Source: Fasciolopsis buskii (lineage: Eukaryota; Platyhelminthes; Trematoda; Plagiorchiida; Fasciolidae). Taken from it: DNA of 64,000 nucleotides. The position numbers and the translations under genes were made by a program. Every line of letters begins with the position of its first letter. Positions within the stretch are counted from its first letter, which is position 1. The DNA lies in contig LUCM01011240.1 of assembly GCA_008360955.1 (NCBI GenBank), forward strand, positions 1-64,000, read 5' to 3'. Under the pieces are notes generated by a model. The model was not told where the DNA came from and did not search any database. It saw only the letters and a program-made list of their open reading frames with translations. Positions 1-11,330 of the stretch are shown here, piece by piece.

Positions 1-595
1 ACTTGACAATAAACCGTTGCGAGTATCGGGCGTGATCAGTGGGGACGCTATGGGTAGGCAGAAGAGGCAAAGAGATTGGTTGGAGATAGAAGAGACCGGT
101 TAAATAAGAGAGGGAACTCTGAGCAGTAGCATACTTATCACTACCCACGCCCTGCTCGATGCAATGGGCAGCGCGGTCCTGATTGTCCTGCGCGACGACC
201 GATGCAGTATGGAATTCTTTGTAGACGTGTAACTCATGGGGATTGATGGATGGCTGCTCCTAGTATGTCCAGCCGCTAAGCAGAAGAACGATTAGGGTTC
301 TCAATCAAAGCCTTTGGTTTTGACAAGAGCTTGACCGCAAGGCAGCGGGGTTCAGCTGAGTGGGCACCCATCTACTTGGATCAACTGTTCTCCTGCTTGT
401 TTTTCTGACTGAGCTGCTAACTCAGATCAACCCCCAACTTGGAGCATCAGGAGATTACTTCGTCAGGCCTCTACCCATTGACCTTCCAGGCATGATTGGA
501 TCTTCGGCTTGAGATAAGCCATCCTGTATAGCTCGTTGGATCCTCGAGGCACGCAAGCCGTCACACCACGTCAAGGTGTAGTCTCGTTGTGACAG
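1..595 (-). mobile_element. RTE-like element (family A), 5' region, cut by the window edge
   Basis: Read on the minus strand, this stretch aligns along its length with 51,145-51,740, which lies just upstream of the endonuclease region of the RTE-like element there. Shared blocks include a segment around TGCCCATTGCATC and one around TGATCCAAGTAGATGGG. Neither copy has a clear long reading frame here, so this is probably 5' untranslated or leader sequence. The coding part would continue leftwards beyond base 1. The homology fades near 595, which is the likely outer boundary. The family assignment depends on the neighbour at 51 kb. Confidence 0.7.
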
Positions 596-1119
596 ATTTG
601 TTGACAACCGTGGATGAAAAGTCCAGATTCACTTGCGCCTATGCCTGTCCGATTTATCAGCTGTAGGTTATTCGATGCCTAGCTGGTGTTTTCGATTTTC
701 GGTATGCACTCCTAAATCCATTTTGATGGTTTTTACACGTCTGAGGAGTCGAAAAACTTTCTCCCTAGGAATGGCGTTGAGGATGACCGGCGACTTTCTG
801 TTTCCGAAAACCGATGTTTCCGAAACACTGCTCCAGTTTGGTGGGAGCGCGAAGTAAGCAGCGATTTGTGCGGTGAAAAAAGATGGTTTTTTCATTGTTT
901 GCTGCCTGTTCATTCATCCATCTTTCGTAGTTACATTTACATGCGCATTTTCAATCCGGTATATGCATACATAATGCATATATACCATCCCCATATCTGA
1001 CAGAGGTGATCGGGAAGATAGTTTTTGGAAAAGGCATGGGGCAGTTGGACAAGATGGACAGTTCCTGTTTTTCAAGGAAGGTTGCGAATTGCTAACATTG
1101 GAGCTAACAAAACTTCTCG
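596..1119. other. No feature recognised
   Basis: Short overlapping open frames occur on both strands near 633-913, but none resembles a known protein or shows a useful splice context. The stretch lies between two RTE-like fragments of opposite orientation. Confidence 0.4.
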
Positions 1120-2275
1120 GCTTATTCTAGGCAAGACAAGGAATCGCTAAGGACTGGTGTGAATCGGTGTTTGTACCGATTTACAAGAACAGTGATAGCT
1201 CTTTCGGTGAAAATCACGGAGGAGTCAGTAGTATCGCAGGCATTATCTTCCACCGACTACGTGGCACATACAAAAGGTAGGAAAACCAAGCCTATTTCCC
1301 GCCCCAGTAAGGCTTGTGATGATCGATTCCTTACTTCATGTGCCTTTTCGAGTCTGTGGACCATGCATAACGGGCACTAGATAGACTGCCGAGATCGGTT
1401 GCTCGGTTTGGCATGTGCTTTGCACCTTCGAAGTGCAACGTACTGTTACAGGACTGGACGACAGCAGCGCCGAACTTGGTACTGGATGGAGAAGAACTAA
1501 CGACCGTGGACCGTTTCACCTGTCTTGGTAGCTGCGTGTTGAACGATGGTAGCTCAGCAGTGGAGGTAAATACACGTATATGGAATTCTGGAACAGCTTA
1601 CGGTGGACTGAAGCACTTGTGGCGTCAGTCTGATATTTCAATGAAGCTGAAAGGTCATGTGTACTGCGCCACAGTGCGCTCAGTTCTGTTGTGCGGTTGC
1701 GAGACATGGAATATTCGTGTGGGAGATGTTCGTCGGTTGGAGGTTTTCAACCATGTAGTATCACTAGGATTGGATGGAGTGACCTGTTGAGTAATATGTG
1801 GAGGTTAGGAATTTAGTACTAGGGACCAGTTCTGAGAATACCTTGCTTCAGTGAATGAAACTTGGTAGACTGGTTGGGTCACTTGTTGCGTATGGCGAAC
1901 ACTCGTCTACCATATCGTGCCCTATTTTGTGTTCCTCCGGAGGAATGGAGGATGCAACGCGGAGGTCAACAGACGACGTGGTATCGTGGAATGAGAAAAT
2001 GTACAGAGAACTTAGGTAATCTATGTGTATCACGTCTTCTTGGTTGTGGTTCGAAAGAGTCGTCAACTAGTTGGCTGGAGACACTGAAGGATATGGCAGC
2101 GAATCGCGAACAGTGGCGATCATGTTGTCATTTTCTATCGAATCGGAATGATTGAAAGAGCGTACTTGTAAAATTAGACTGTGTTCTGTGTGTGGGGTAC
2201 TGCAGCATTCTCATATTTTTCTGCCCGTGTAGTTTCACTCTGTTTTCTCTGATTATTCACTCTTTTTATAGAAAA
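1120..2275 (+). mobile_element. RTE-like retrotransposon fragment (family A), RT and C-terminal region with internal deletion
   Basis: The frame starting near 1,155 reads DWCESVFVPIYKN, the RT finger region. A relic of the EQQAGFRPGRGCIDQI-type block follows near 1,285-1,335. The sequence then jumps to CLFESVDHA near 1,345, so the palm with the catalytic YADD box is missing. From 1,413 to 1,790 a continuous frame carries GMCFAPSKC, LLQDWTTAAPNLVLDGEEL, a CGCETW motif and RRLEV. After a frameshift, 1,862-2,155 carries the C-terminal DWLGHLLRMANTRLPYRALF and GGQQTTW region. The last 110 bases are probably 3' UTR, ending where a CR1-like element begins. The element is dead: deletion, stops and frameshift. 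Confidence 0.88.
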
Positions 2276-3900
2276 ATGCAACCATGGTCAAAAGGCAGTG
2301 GTCAGTGAGGATTGTCTTGCTATTCAACGGTGAACGATGATGAACTTTGTCGAACGCCTTACGAAGGTCGACATAAATGACATCCCTTAGACAGTCCTCT
2401 GCAATTGCTTGGGACCAACACTCACCAGTCACAAGACTGGGCAGACTGGAGCATCATTTCCGAAAGCCATGTTCCTAAGGCTCAAGTAGCTGGTGATTCT
2501 ACATGTATTAGCGCAACTGTATAGAAACCAACTGCTCCATGGGTTTTCCCGCTACATAAGTAGGGCCCAAGGGGCAGTAATTAGTCGCCTGCGACTTGCT
2601 GTCACCTTTAAACGACGGTATCATCGTAGCTTTATTCCACTCCCTAGGTAAACTACTCTGTTTCAATGACCCGTTAAATAGTCTCGTTAGCACTGGGCTA
2701 GTTTTGTTCAATAGCTTTGGGTGAATTCCGTCCGGTCCGAGTGATGTGCACGGCACTGGTGAATGTAGAACAGTTACAACTTCCTTCTGAGCGAATGGAC
2801 GCCCAACCATTATCGGTGCACCCGTCGTCGTCGGAGGTGGCACAGACATAATCTCAGAGGCTTACACTGAAGCACAATGTACTGCGGGAATAACAACTTT
2901 TTCGGATTCTGAGTCAGTCGGGAATCCGTTGTCTACCAGCGTGGGGACTCCCGCACGCGATCTCGTTCTCCTTACCAAGTACGCATAGAGGCCTTAGGAG
3001 GCGATTTTGGACTCCATAGCCAAACATTCTTCATATGCTTTTCTCTTTGTAAGTTTGAATGCGGTACAAAGGTTTCGGATTTCCTTATACCTGTTGAGTC
3101 CCTTCCCTATCAAGTAGTGATGCCGCCACGCACGATTTCTGCGATGCAACTGCCTCCTTGGTTTTCTGTCAAGCCTCGGAGGATCACACGCATGACTACA
3201 CAGCCTGTGTAGAGGCGTAAGAGTTTTCTCTTTGAAAACAGCCCAGGTGCGGCCCAAGTTATCACCACCTGTTACCCACAAGGTGTTACCAGCTGCCGCT
3301 TGCATCTCCCTAAAGAACCATGCCGTGCTCCCACTGGAACTGCAGTGCCACGTCTTCAGTGTATTGATAGAGTGGCATGATTACCGGTGCCCGGAAGTGT
3401 CAGAATATCTATGTGGATTCGCACATGTGCTGGTGCATGCTCACAAACTAACTCTAAACCTGTCCGCAGCCGGATCCCCAGTCAACGTGTGATGCGTTGT
3501 AGTCCCCTAGTGCGAAGCAGTGGCCATCAACCGTCCAAAGAACCACGAATTCAAGAAGACCTGATGGAGCAGTTTTAGGTGAACGGTGACTCACTCCAGT
3601 CATTGCATGCCCATCGCTGGAGAGTTTTACTCTTACGCATAACACCATGCAGAAGCCATTTTCATCAGCATGTGCCTAGTAGACGAGCAAAGACCCCGTA
3701 GCGGACAGAGCCCCAATCCCGCTTCGCGCCTGGGCAGCTTGCAGTCTGCGCGAAATAATGTATATCCGGCTAGATGTAACTCTGAATCCCGGGCTTCTTC
3801 CGAGAACCAAATCTCCGTTAAATCCAACGCAGATTAAGCTGCAGCGATGGGCATTCTTGCTGTCGCTAGGGCTTCCAATTAGTCTCTCTTTCCTATAATA
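2276..3900 (-). mobile_element. CR1-like non-LTR retrotransposon, endonuclease and N-terminal RT, 3' truncated
   Basis: In minus-strand order, 3,827-3,633 gives an endonuclease piece (EIWFSEEARDSELHLAGYTL). 3,648-3,454 gives the ALGDYNASHVDW core. 3,305-2,994 is the basic linker. 2,849-2,508 gives the RT start with SLGPDGIHPKLL and SLPREWNKATMIPSFKGD. Near 2,330-2,375 another frame reads DVIYVDLRKAFDKV, the palm segment. The element stops there, before the catalytic box and C-terminus, exactly where the plus-strand RTE-like fragment ends. The order endonuclease, linker, GPDGIHP is typical of the CR1/Jockey group. Frameshifts and stops show it is inactive. Confidence 0.88.
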
Positions 3901-4755
3901 CTAGGAGCAATGGAGAGTGGAATGTTGGCCTTTGCCCGCCTGTCCACTGTTCTTATCACACTGTTTGGGGACGGTCGTCGGAGACACAAGCGAGGTCCGG
4001 CTCAGTCAGGGCCACCTGTTCACTACCCAAAGATCCTGTAAGAAGAGATTCCTTTTGCCTTTTTCGCGGTGTTCCCAAAGTTCTGACCAGGCTATGTTTA
4101 GTTTTGTTCTGTCTCATAGCGATACATCCCGAAGAAGCCGGACAGGTCCACCCTTCGGCCTATGCAACCGACTTAATATGTTCCAAGCATGCGTTCCCGA
4201 CTCCAATACTACCTTCAGATATCGAGGTGGCCCCGATTTGCGAAGTTTACCCAAACGGGAAGCCGATGGAGTTGGCAACCGTCGCATCAACAACATAGGA
4301 TAGATTCTTAAAGATATCTCGCAGATAACCTACGTCATGGTCTAATCTCTCCTGAAGAAAGTTTACAGTCAGGAAGTAGTGGTCCCAAGGTTACTCGAAA
4401 CGTCGGTGTTCACGAGTGTCACAAACGTCCAGTGCCAGTGTGGATGCTTCCTTTCCTTCTACTAGCTCCTTTCGTTCTTGCTGTGCTCACTCTTCATAGA
4501 TCAAAGGACAATCCACAGATTAAGGAAAAACAGCTTCCGCCTCGTACCAGTGTAGTAAATCAAGAATTTAAGACAAACTTTGAGTCATAGGGAAAACAAA
4601 CAAGACAACGAACGAACCCCTCAAACACTGCTTCCGATAACAGCCCAATAAGCACTGTAAGTGAGCACGGAACGCTTATAAGCGAACTATGGATATAGTA
4701 TACAAACGCTTGTAGCCTTCAATGAAAATAAGGTGAACTAGCTACTAGGACTACG
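3901..4755. other. Unassigned, one 128-codon open frame
   Basis: A plus-strand frame runs from 3,917 to 4,303, but its composition and lack of motifs do not support a protein. Near 4,390-4,415 there is a CGAAACGTCGG string, which I associate with 3' parts of some retroelements. Alone it is too weak to classify. Confidence 0.3.
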
Positions 4756-7730
4756 GGATTCGGTGTAATAGCTACTACAGAAACCTGGGACAACAATAAG
4801 CCTAAGGATCACGTAAAATGCAAACTAGAATGAACGGTAGCCAAAGAAGCGAAGCAGCCGTATTTATGCACCAGAATCTCACAATACACTCAGAGAACAT
4901 GCAAGTAACCTCCTGCTTGTCAGATTTCTAAATAAAACGGTATGTGTTGTGTGTGTACACAGGGCCCCAGCTACGTGTATTGATGAGGATGCCGAACTGT
5001 TGGGTCGGATGTAAGCAGTGTAAGCCAGAAAAATGGAATCTATGGTACTAGGGGAGTTCAACTTTCCGAATATCGAGTGGAAGGACGGATGCGGCTTGAG
5101 GGTAACTTCGGGAGAGACAGTCCTAAAATGCTCTGATCAAACATGTAAGGCAGGGTACTAGGTACACAGTAGGGCAATGCCCCTCGCTACTAAACTTGGT
5201 GATCACTGGATATCAAGGGAAATAAGAAAGTTAACAACCGAGGAGGCTCTAGGCAAAAGTGACCACGTGGCAATTAAATTTGTGCTTTCCGTGCCGAATG
5301 AACCGCCAGCCACAGTGTTTGTTGCCGAGTTTGATTGGTCTATGCACACACTGAAGCACAAGACGCAAGCACTAGCGTCGCACGATAGCACAGGAGAACA
5401 CAGCCTGTGGTCTAGTAGGACACGAACACATACTGAGGTTGGGACACAAAAGTTCAGGCTCAGGATTCAAAGCCCGTAGTCGCATAACGAATGGGACAGA
5501 ACTGCTGCTCCATTGAATGAGCAGCCACACGGAACAGTAAGCGGTGCAAAATACGAACAGCTAGCCCAGCCCGCTAGCGGAAGAGAGAAGACGAACAGAG
5601 TTCTGCCGCGAGTTTATTGGTGACCCAACAACACAAGTCAGAATTCAAGTGAGCCCTATCGTTTACATAGACTTTTTGGGTGGCCTTGATCGATGTGTAG
5701 ACTAGCCAATCACAAAACTGGCTTTTATGAATCTTTTCGCGGACATATAAAAATATTCAACCGCATAATATTTAAAATAACGTCAATTTCGAAATATTGA
5801 GAAGACGACAGGTTCTTTTGGAAATTAATAGCAGAAATGACATCTGCGGCACCAAATCCCTCGAATGGTCATCGACCATAACACACAGCCAGTCAGGTGT
5901 TATATTAGGGTGGGTATAAAGAAATGAGAAAGGCTGCCGCATCACTATCCTGGTTGCCGGAACACGGAAGCTCGGCCGTAGAAAAGTGGGCAGTCATTAG
6001 GGGGGCCTGATCAGCCAGACGGAGGAGTTTGTCCCCTTAAAGTCGGTAAGAGCAATCGTCAGCCACCATGGTGCCGCCCAAAATTAAGTCGAACAATGGG
6101 AACTCGAAAGAGATGGGCAACGTAAGAAGTGTATCGTATCCAGCGGAGGTGTAGAAGCTAAAGAAAAGCTCGCAATAAAACTCAAGCGCTCCGACGAGGA
6201 TTTTTCAGCTTAATTTAGCAAGGAATATTGATACAGACCCCATGGAAACGGAAAAACTAGAGACTATGTCGCTGCCCGACGGGAACCTAGTGCTGACCGG
6301 ATCCGAAAGGTAAATGTCTTATTAAGAACGTTTAAGGGTGCACTTTGCCCGCCGTATGAAACCCACGTCAACCTGAGAATCACGTAGACTGTCCAGATCC
6401 CGGAAATTCCGGAACCCTTGCAAAAGACGAGGAGGTTGCGATAGGGTCAAGCAAGGTAAATAAGTTTGAATCTGCCGGCCAGGACGGGATACACCTGGCA
6501 GTAGTTCGACCATTGGCGGAACTTCCAGCAGTCACTATCACGAAGCTCTGCAATGCCTCACTTAGGGAGGCTTAGAAAACTGCTACAGTAGTGGTAATAT
6601 ACAAATGTGAACGCAAACAGGGGCTGGTGAATCTAACCTGCATCTTGTGTCGGTGCCACTAGATTACCGGAAAGCAGGTATGGGGGCATCTAGTGAATCG
6701 CAGTGGTATTTCAGCAGCACAGCAAGAAGTCGTGATAGGAAAGTCTTGCCTTACAAACCTACTGCTTTTTCTAGATCAGGCAAGAAAACGCCTAGAAGAG
6801 GGACTCAGTTAAACATCACCATTTGGATCAAAAAATGAAGGCACTGGGAATAACCGGAGGGCTAATACTTGGGTAGACAGCTTTCTCAGAGGAACGTTTC
6901 CCGCTAGAGATGGAAGGTACACAAGTGGTGTTCCTCAGAGATCGGTACTAAGACCCACTTACTACTTCCTCACATTCACCAGCGACCCAGCAGAGAACAT
7001 GTGAAACCCATAACACCTTCTCGTTGCTGATTTCAAAGTGGAAAGTGTATACCTGAAAGAGGACGTCGAGGCGGTCAAGATGTAGTCACGTAAGTGGGAC
7101 CTCACATTGAAACTGGCCACGTGTCAAGGGCTGACCTCTGGCGGAGAACATGGAGGGAGTGAGAGGAGTGACGTTATGGACGTTTCCCAAGCCAAGAACA
7201 TGGTCGTAATTAGCAACAGCAATTCTAAACCCTCCAAGCAATGCGGAAGCGCGGTGAATAAAACCGAGGGAGAGCTTTTTAGGCTCAGGCCAACGATATT
7301 CGGCAGGGAACCTTAACTGTTTGGGCTCAAGCGCAATCATAAGACCGTATATGAAGTATTGTTCAGGTCTTGGCGCCGTACCTACATAACAGTATAAATT
7401 GCTCATAAAAGGTATAGAAGCCAGAGGCTAAGATGATGGCTGGCCAAAGACACAAAAGCTACAACGAAAGACTCCACGACCTTGGACTTTTCTCTCTCAG
7501 ACGCCGATAAGCGCGGCGATCTAATTGAGAAATTCAAAACAATAGAGCAATGCTCAGGCACAAAATGTGGAGAATATTCACTCTTATGCTGGGCAGGGGA
7601 AGCAGATGGCATAGTTTTCAGCGCTTGTGCGCACACAAGGCTCCAGATGAGTGATAGATTCCCCACAAACAGGGCCGTATGGCCCGGAATATTTTACTAC
7701 GAAACTGACCGATAGAAAATGTGAATAATA
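4756..7730 (+). mobile_element. CR1-like non-LTR retrotransposon, decayed but near full coding span
   Basis: Fragments of one element run in order on the plus strand. Near 4,770 is an IATTETWDNN endonuclease start. Near 5,045 is VLGEFNFPNIEWKDGCG, with GEFN in place of the usual GDFN. Near 5,250 is GKSDHVAIKF. The RT begins near 6,470 with SAGQDGIHLAVVRPL, followed by KSCLTNLLLFLDQARKRLEEG (6,740-6,805), WVDSFLRGTFPARDGRYTSG (6,870-6,930) and a ruined catalytic box LLVADFKVESV near 7,020 where FADD is expected. The C-terminal region reads DLIEKFKTIEQC near 7,520 and ends near 7,715. Many stops and frame changes imply an old copy. Confidence 0.85.
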
Positions 7731-8439
7731 AAAATAATTCTGATGGATCTAAGTGAGTTCTGGATGCTTGCTGGACAGCGGAGCGGGAAAAGTAAGTTGT
7801 AGGTGAGAATAAAATACTATCCTGTAAGATCTGGTACGGCACCCGATGTTTTGCCTTTCGGAAAAAACAAACGCAATATTGGAAGCCACGGATAACACCA
7901 ATTTAGACGCTCGCGTGTCTGTGAGCCATTTTTTGTCCCGTGTACGCTGAGCTGGACTGCGTGAGAATGCCCACAACCCGTGCGCCCAAAGTGCAAACAA
8001 GTGAGCAAATCCCTCAGGGAACAATTTTCAAGGCCGTGCGTCCTGCTTCAGTTAGATTGCAGGAATTCACGATGAAGTGCTTCCTCGTCCAAGATCTTGC
8101 ACCAAAAGCTTCTTGGAAGGTGATTCTACAATAGGATGGTTTAAGCTCTCTTTAGTTCCCATTTTTGAATTGGCACTCTTGTATGACTCCCGCCTGTCAT
8201 TACCATCATCCATAAAAGGGAAAATTAATAACGTGTTCCCTTCAACCATTCACCTCACCCTTGCAACGCGCATACCGTCTTCCCCAAACAGAAAAACATG
8301 CACTGTCTAGCCTAATTTTCAATTAACGCACTGGTCTGCTTTCTGTTGTGGAATGGTCCAGCCATTCACTTCTCGTATGACAAACGACTTGCTTCTGAAC
8401 GCTCTAGTTACACATATTCGCTCAGTCGTTTTCTCTTTT
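7731..8439. other. No feature recognised
   Basis: Short open frames overlap on both strands without recognisable motifs. The stretch separates two CR1-like copies whose 3' ends face each other, so part of it may be their untranslated tails. Confidence 0.35.
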
Positions 8440-11330
8440 CATCTTAGTGTTTCCTTCCACTTATATCGAACAGAGACTCACGATGACCCCGCACCCCGGC
8501 CAGCCTTTCAACGATTTTGAAGGCCTGCATTAGGCCGCTTCTTTCTCTATGTCTTTTCAGATTGTGCAAGTCGAGCGCTCTCAGCCCCTGCTGTATCCCA
8601 TGTGCTTCGGCTGTCCGAAACAGCTTGTAAGTACACGCCGAACCTAGTCCACCATTTTCGTATCCCTTGCCAAATACAGTCTTCTGGCATGGACACAAAA
8701 CTCTAACTGCTGTCGAACAAACTTCTTGGACAGCGGCCGAACTTCGGACCTCCTGGATCCCACAGTCATTCCGATTTAGCGAGGACACACCATGCCTTTT
8801 CGGCCACTTTGCGAAATCGCAGACTGGGTGTAAAGTCCGCACTCGCCAATATTTCCCTTGATTGTTGTGTTGGCTTCATTGCTGCCCGCTTCCTAAGTGT
8901 GCCCACTTGTCGAGAATGGCTAGCTTCTCTTTCCATGAGCCGCTGGAATTCACTCAAGTTCAGCGGAAAATCAGACCCCACCGACCACTGGTGACTTTCG
9001 CCCCGGCCCATCTGGATAGCTTAACTTTTTGCTGTCCCCAATAATTTTATTTCATCTGCAAACATAAGGCTTAAATTTTCCAAATCGCTGCCCATGTCCT
9101 TGGCATACATCGGGAGCAGCAGAGATCCTAATTTGGACCCATGAGGCAACCCGCTGTATGAGTTTTATTTCTGCACACCATTTGAACCTTGCTGTGAAAG
9201 CTCGACGTTCAGCCTCTGTGATATCCAGCTATTAGCCCTAGCGTTCATCATAGAAGCCCACACTTTCCGTGGCTCACGGACTCGAAGGCCTTCTAGACGT
9301 CTAGGTATTACAGTTCTACTCCTTCGCCCCTATCCATCCCGCATGGTACTTCGCCCAGGAGGCTAGTAAGATTGGTCAAATAAGAACGTTTGTGCCAAAA
9401 ACCATTTTATACCGTCATTAGCTTGGTTGTTTCCAGGGGGTTGATCACCTTTTTACCAGGATAATTCCAAGGGTTTCTAGCACAGTAGACAACAAGCTCA
9501 TCCGTCTATCTACATCAACCAGCGCCCGGAAGCTCATCGTCTTCCGGCGATAAGCTGAAGAGACAGAGGGAGGGTTTTACCAAAATCTCCGATAGAGCTT
9601 CACTGTTACTGAGTGGATCCTATCAGGCCCTGCGGATTTTGACGCTTTCTTCTTTTTCAGTCTATCCTGCAATTCTTTCTCCGTGATCGGCTCGTTCGTC
9701 ATGTTAACCTTGAGGGTGGCAGGGCTTAGTTTCGCACTTGTGCTACTTGATCCCGCCTGTATATCGTTTGCAATTATTGCGCAATACAGTCGCCTTTTTC
9801 CTGGCTGCTAGTCAATCTAATTCTTTGGTAGTTTTATACTGCCCGCGGCCCCTCCTGCCTTGGACTTTTAATAGGCTTTGGGTATCATAGTCTTAAGACC
9901 TTAGTGGTTCTACTGGGCGTGAGAATCTCTCAGCGTTTCCATTCTTTGCCTGCACATCGATGTTCTGGATTGACCACGTATACAGCCGTGACCTGGAGCT
10001 ATTCGTGAACTCATTTCCCGCCGTTATATTTAGGACAAAATTTTCTGACAGCGCGACTTTACATAGAAATTGATATCATACATCCTTTACGTGGACAGGC
10101 AAAAGAGAAACGTCAAAATAAAATCACAGAGGAAAACAGGTTAGGCAGTGATGTCTAGGAAACCATTTTGAGCATGAATCTAACAAGCAAGCTATGCAAT
10201 TGAGTCTCTAACGAATACTGTTCCCTCATCTAAGTAAGTTCCGCAAACCAGCTCAAGTACTTATCAAGGAAGAGCACCCAGATGATCCACAGCAATGTAT
10301 GCCCGGTAACAAGTAGGTTTTTTGGTTGCAAAAGCCCAATTAAGCACTCAGTGCTAAAACTGATTTGTAAGCGTAAACTGACCCCAAATTATAAACTTAT
10401 GTTCAACTTACAACAGCTCACAGTATACCCTACGACAAAATTAGCACGTGTTCCCGCAATTATTAAGGAAACTCAAGGATCCATTCATTATAAAAATGAC
10501 GAAAAACCAGAGCACTGAATCTAACGATTAGCCACTCGTTAACATTTCGGCAGCATTTGTGGGTGCATAAAATCCTCGTTCTCTCCAATATGTAATTCAG
10601 GTGGTCTTGGTACCCCAAATTGGCCCTTGTATCTCATGAAAGCCCTTTGTTGCCGCTTTCTGGCTCTCGTAATTCTCCACCTCCACTGTGGTGATATTTC
10701 ATTTTGTATGCTTTTGCAGAGCAGTGCGAATAGGTCCTTCATTAATAACAGGGTGCTTTTAGTTGACTCTCAATAACGTTCCACGCAGTTGCCACTCCTC
10801 CCCACGTCCGACTGAGTTCTAAGACCTTAGTATAGCAGTCTAATTTAAATTATCCCCAAGAATTTTCAGCCGTATCTGTAGTGGGCTGCCAATCCATGCA
10901 CACGGAGTCGCATGCGGATCACGGCACGGCTTCTGGGCTTATTGGTTCTTCCTACTGAAGGACTGAATAATATTGACCCAATCTTCATCGAGCCTCTTAT
11001 GTAGCCTGTTGAATCTTCCAAATTACATGCACGAACCACCGCGGTTGGCAACCAAAGGAAACTCCTGTGGCTTTCACGCAGACCTAATCGATCTCAGGGG
11101 CCTTATGACCCCCTGTATGAGAATTTTTCACGGTCTGCAGCAGGGACTAAGAAACCGAAACAGTACCAAGTTCCCAGTTAGTATCAACCCCTGGCTTCGG
11201 TACACACCTACAGCTGAGAACTTGGAGCCACCAGTTGCGATGATGACTTCAATAGCGTTTGAACTACTCAGCGCATAGAATTTATGCGAACCATGCTTTT
11301 CAGCTGCAGAGATCATCGTCTCGCCCCTTA
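8440..11330 (-). mobile_element. CR1-like non-LTR retrotransposon, endonuclease to C-terminus, decayed
   Basis: Minus-strand reading, 5' to 3': an endonuclease segment SAVGVYRSQGLI near 11,220 and RLDEDWVNIIQSFSRKN near 10,960. The linker is at 10,742-10,539 (basic, ARKRQQRAFMRYKGQFG). An RT start reads KSAGPDRIHS near 9,620. SWISQRLNVELSQQGSNG follows near 9,210, and the palm reads GLPHGSKLGSLLLPMYAKDM then LMFADEIKLLG at about 9,042-9,072, where the usual FADD has become FADE. The C-terminal region includes RHRERSGLMQAFKIV near 8,530. A weaker 5' extension to about 12,300 is possible but not shown by motifs. Confidence 0.83.

Noticed and set aside
3917..4303. 128-codon plus-strand frame
   Set aside because: No motif, and the opposite strand is also open over much of it.
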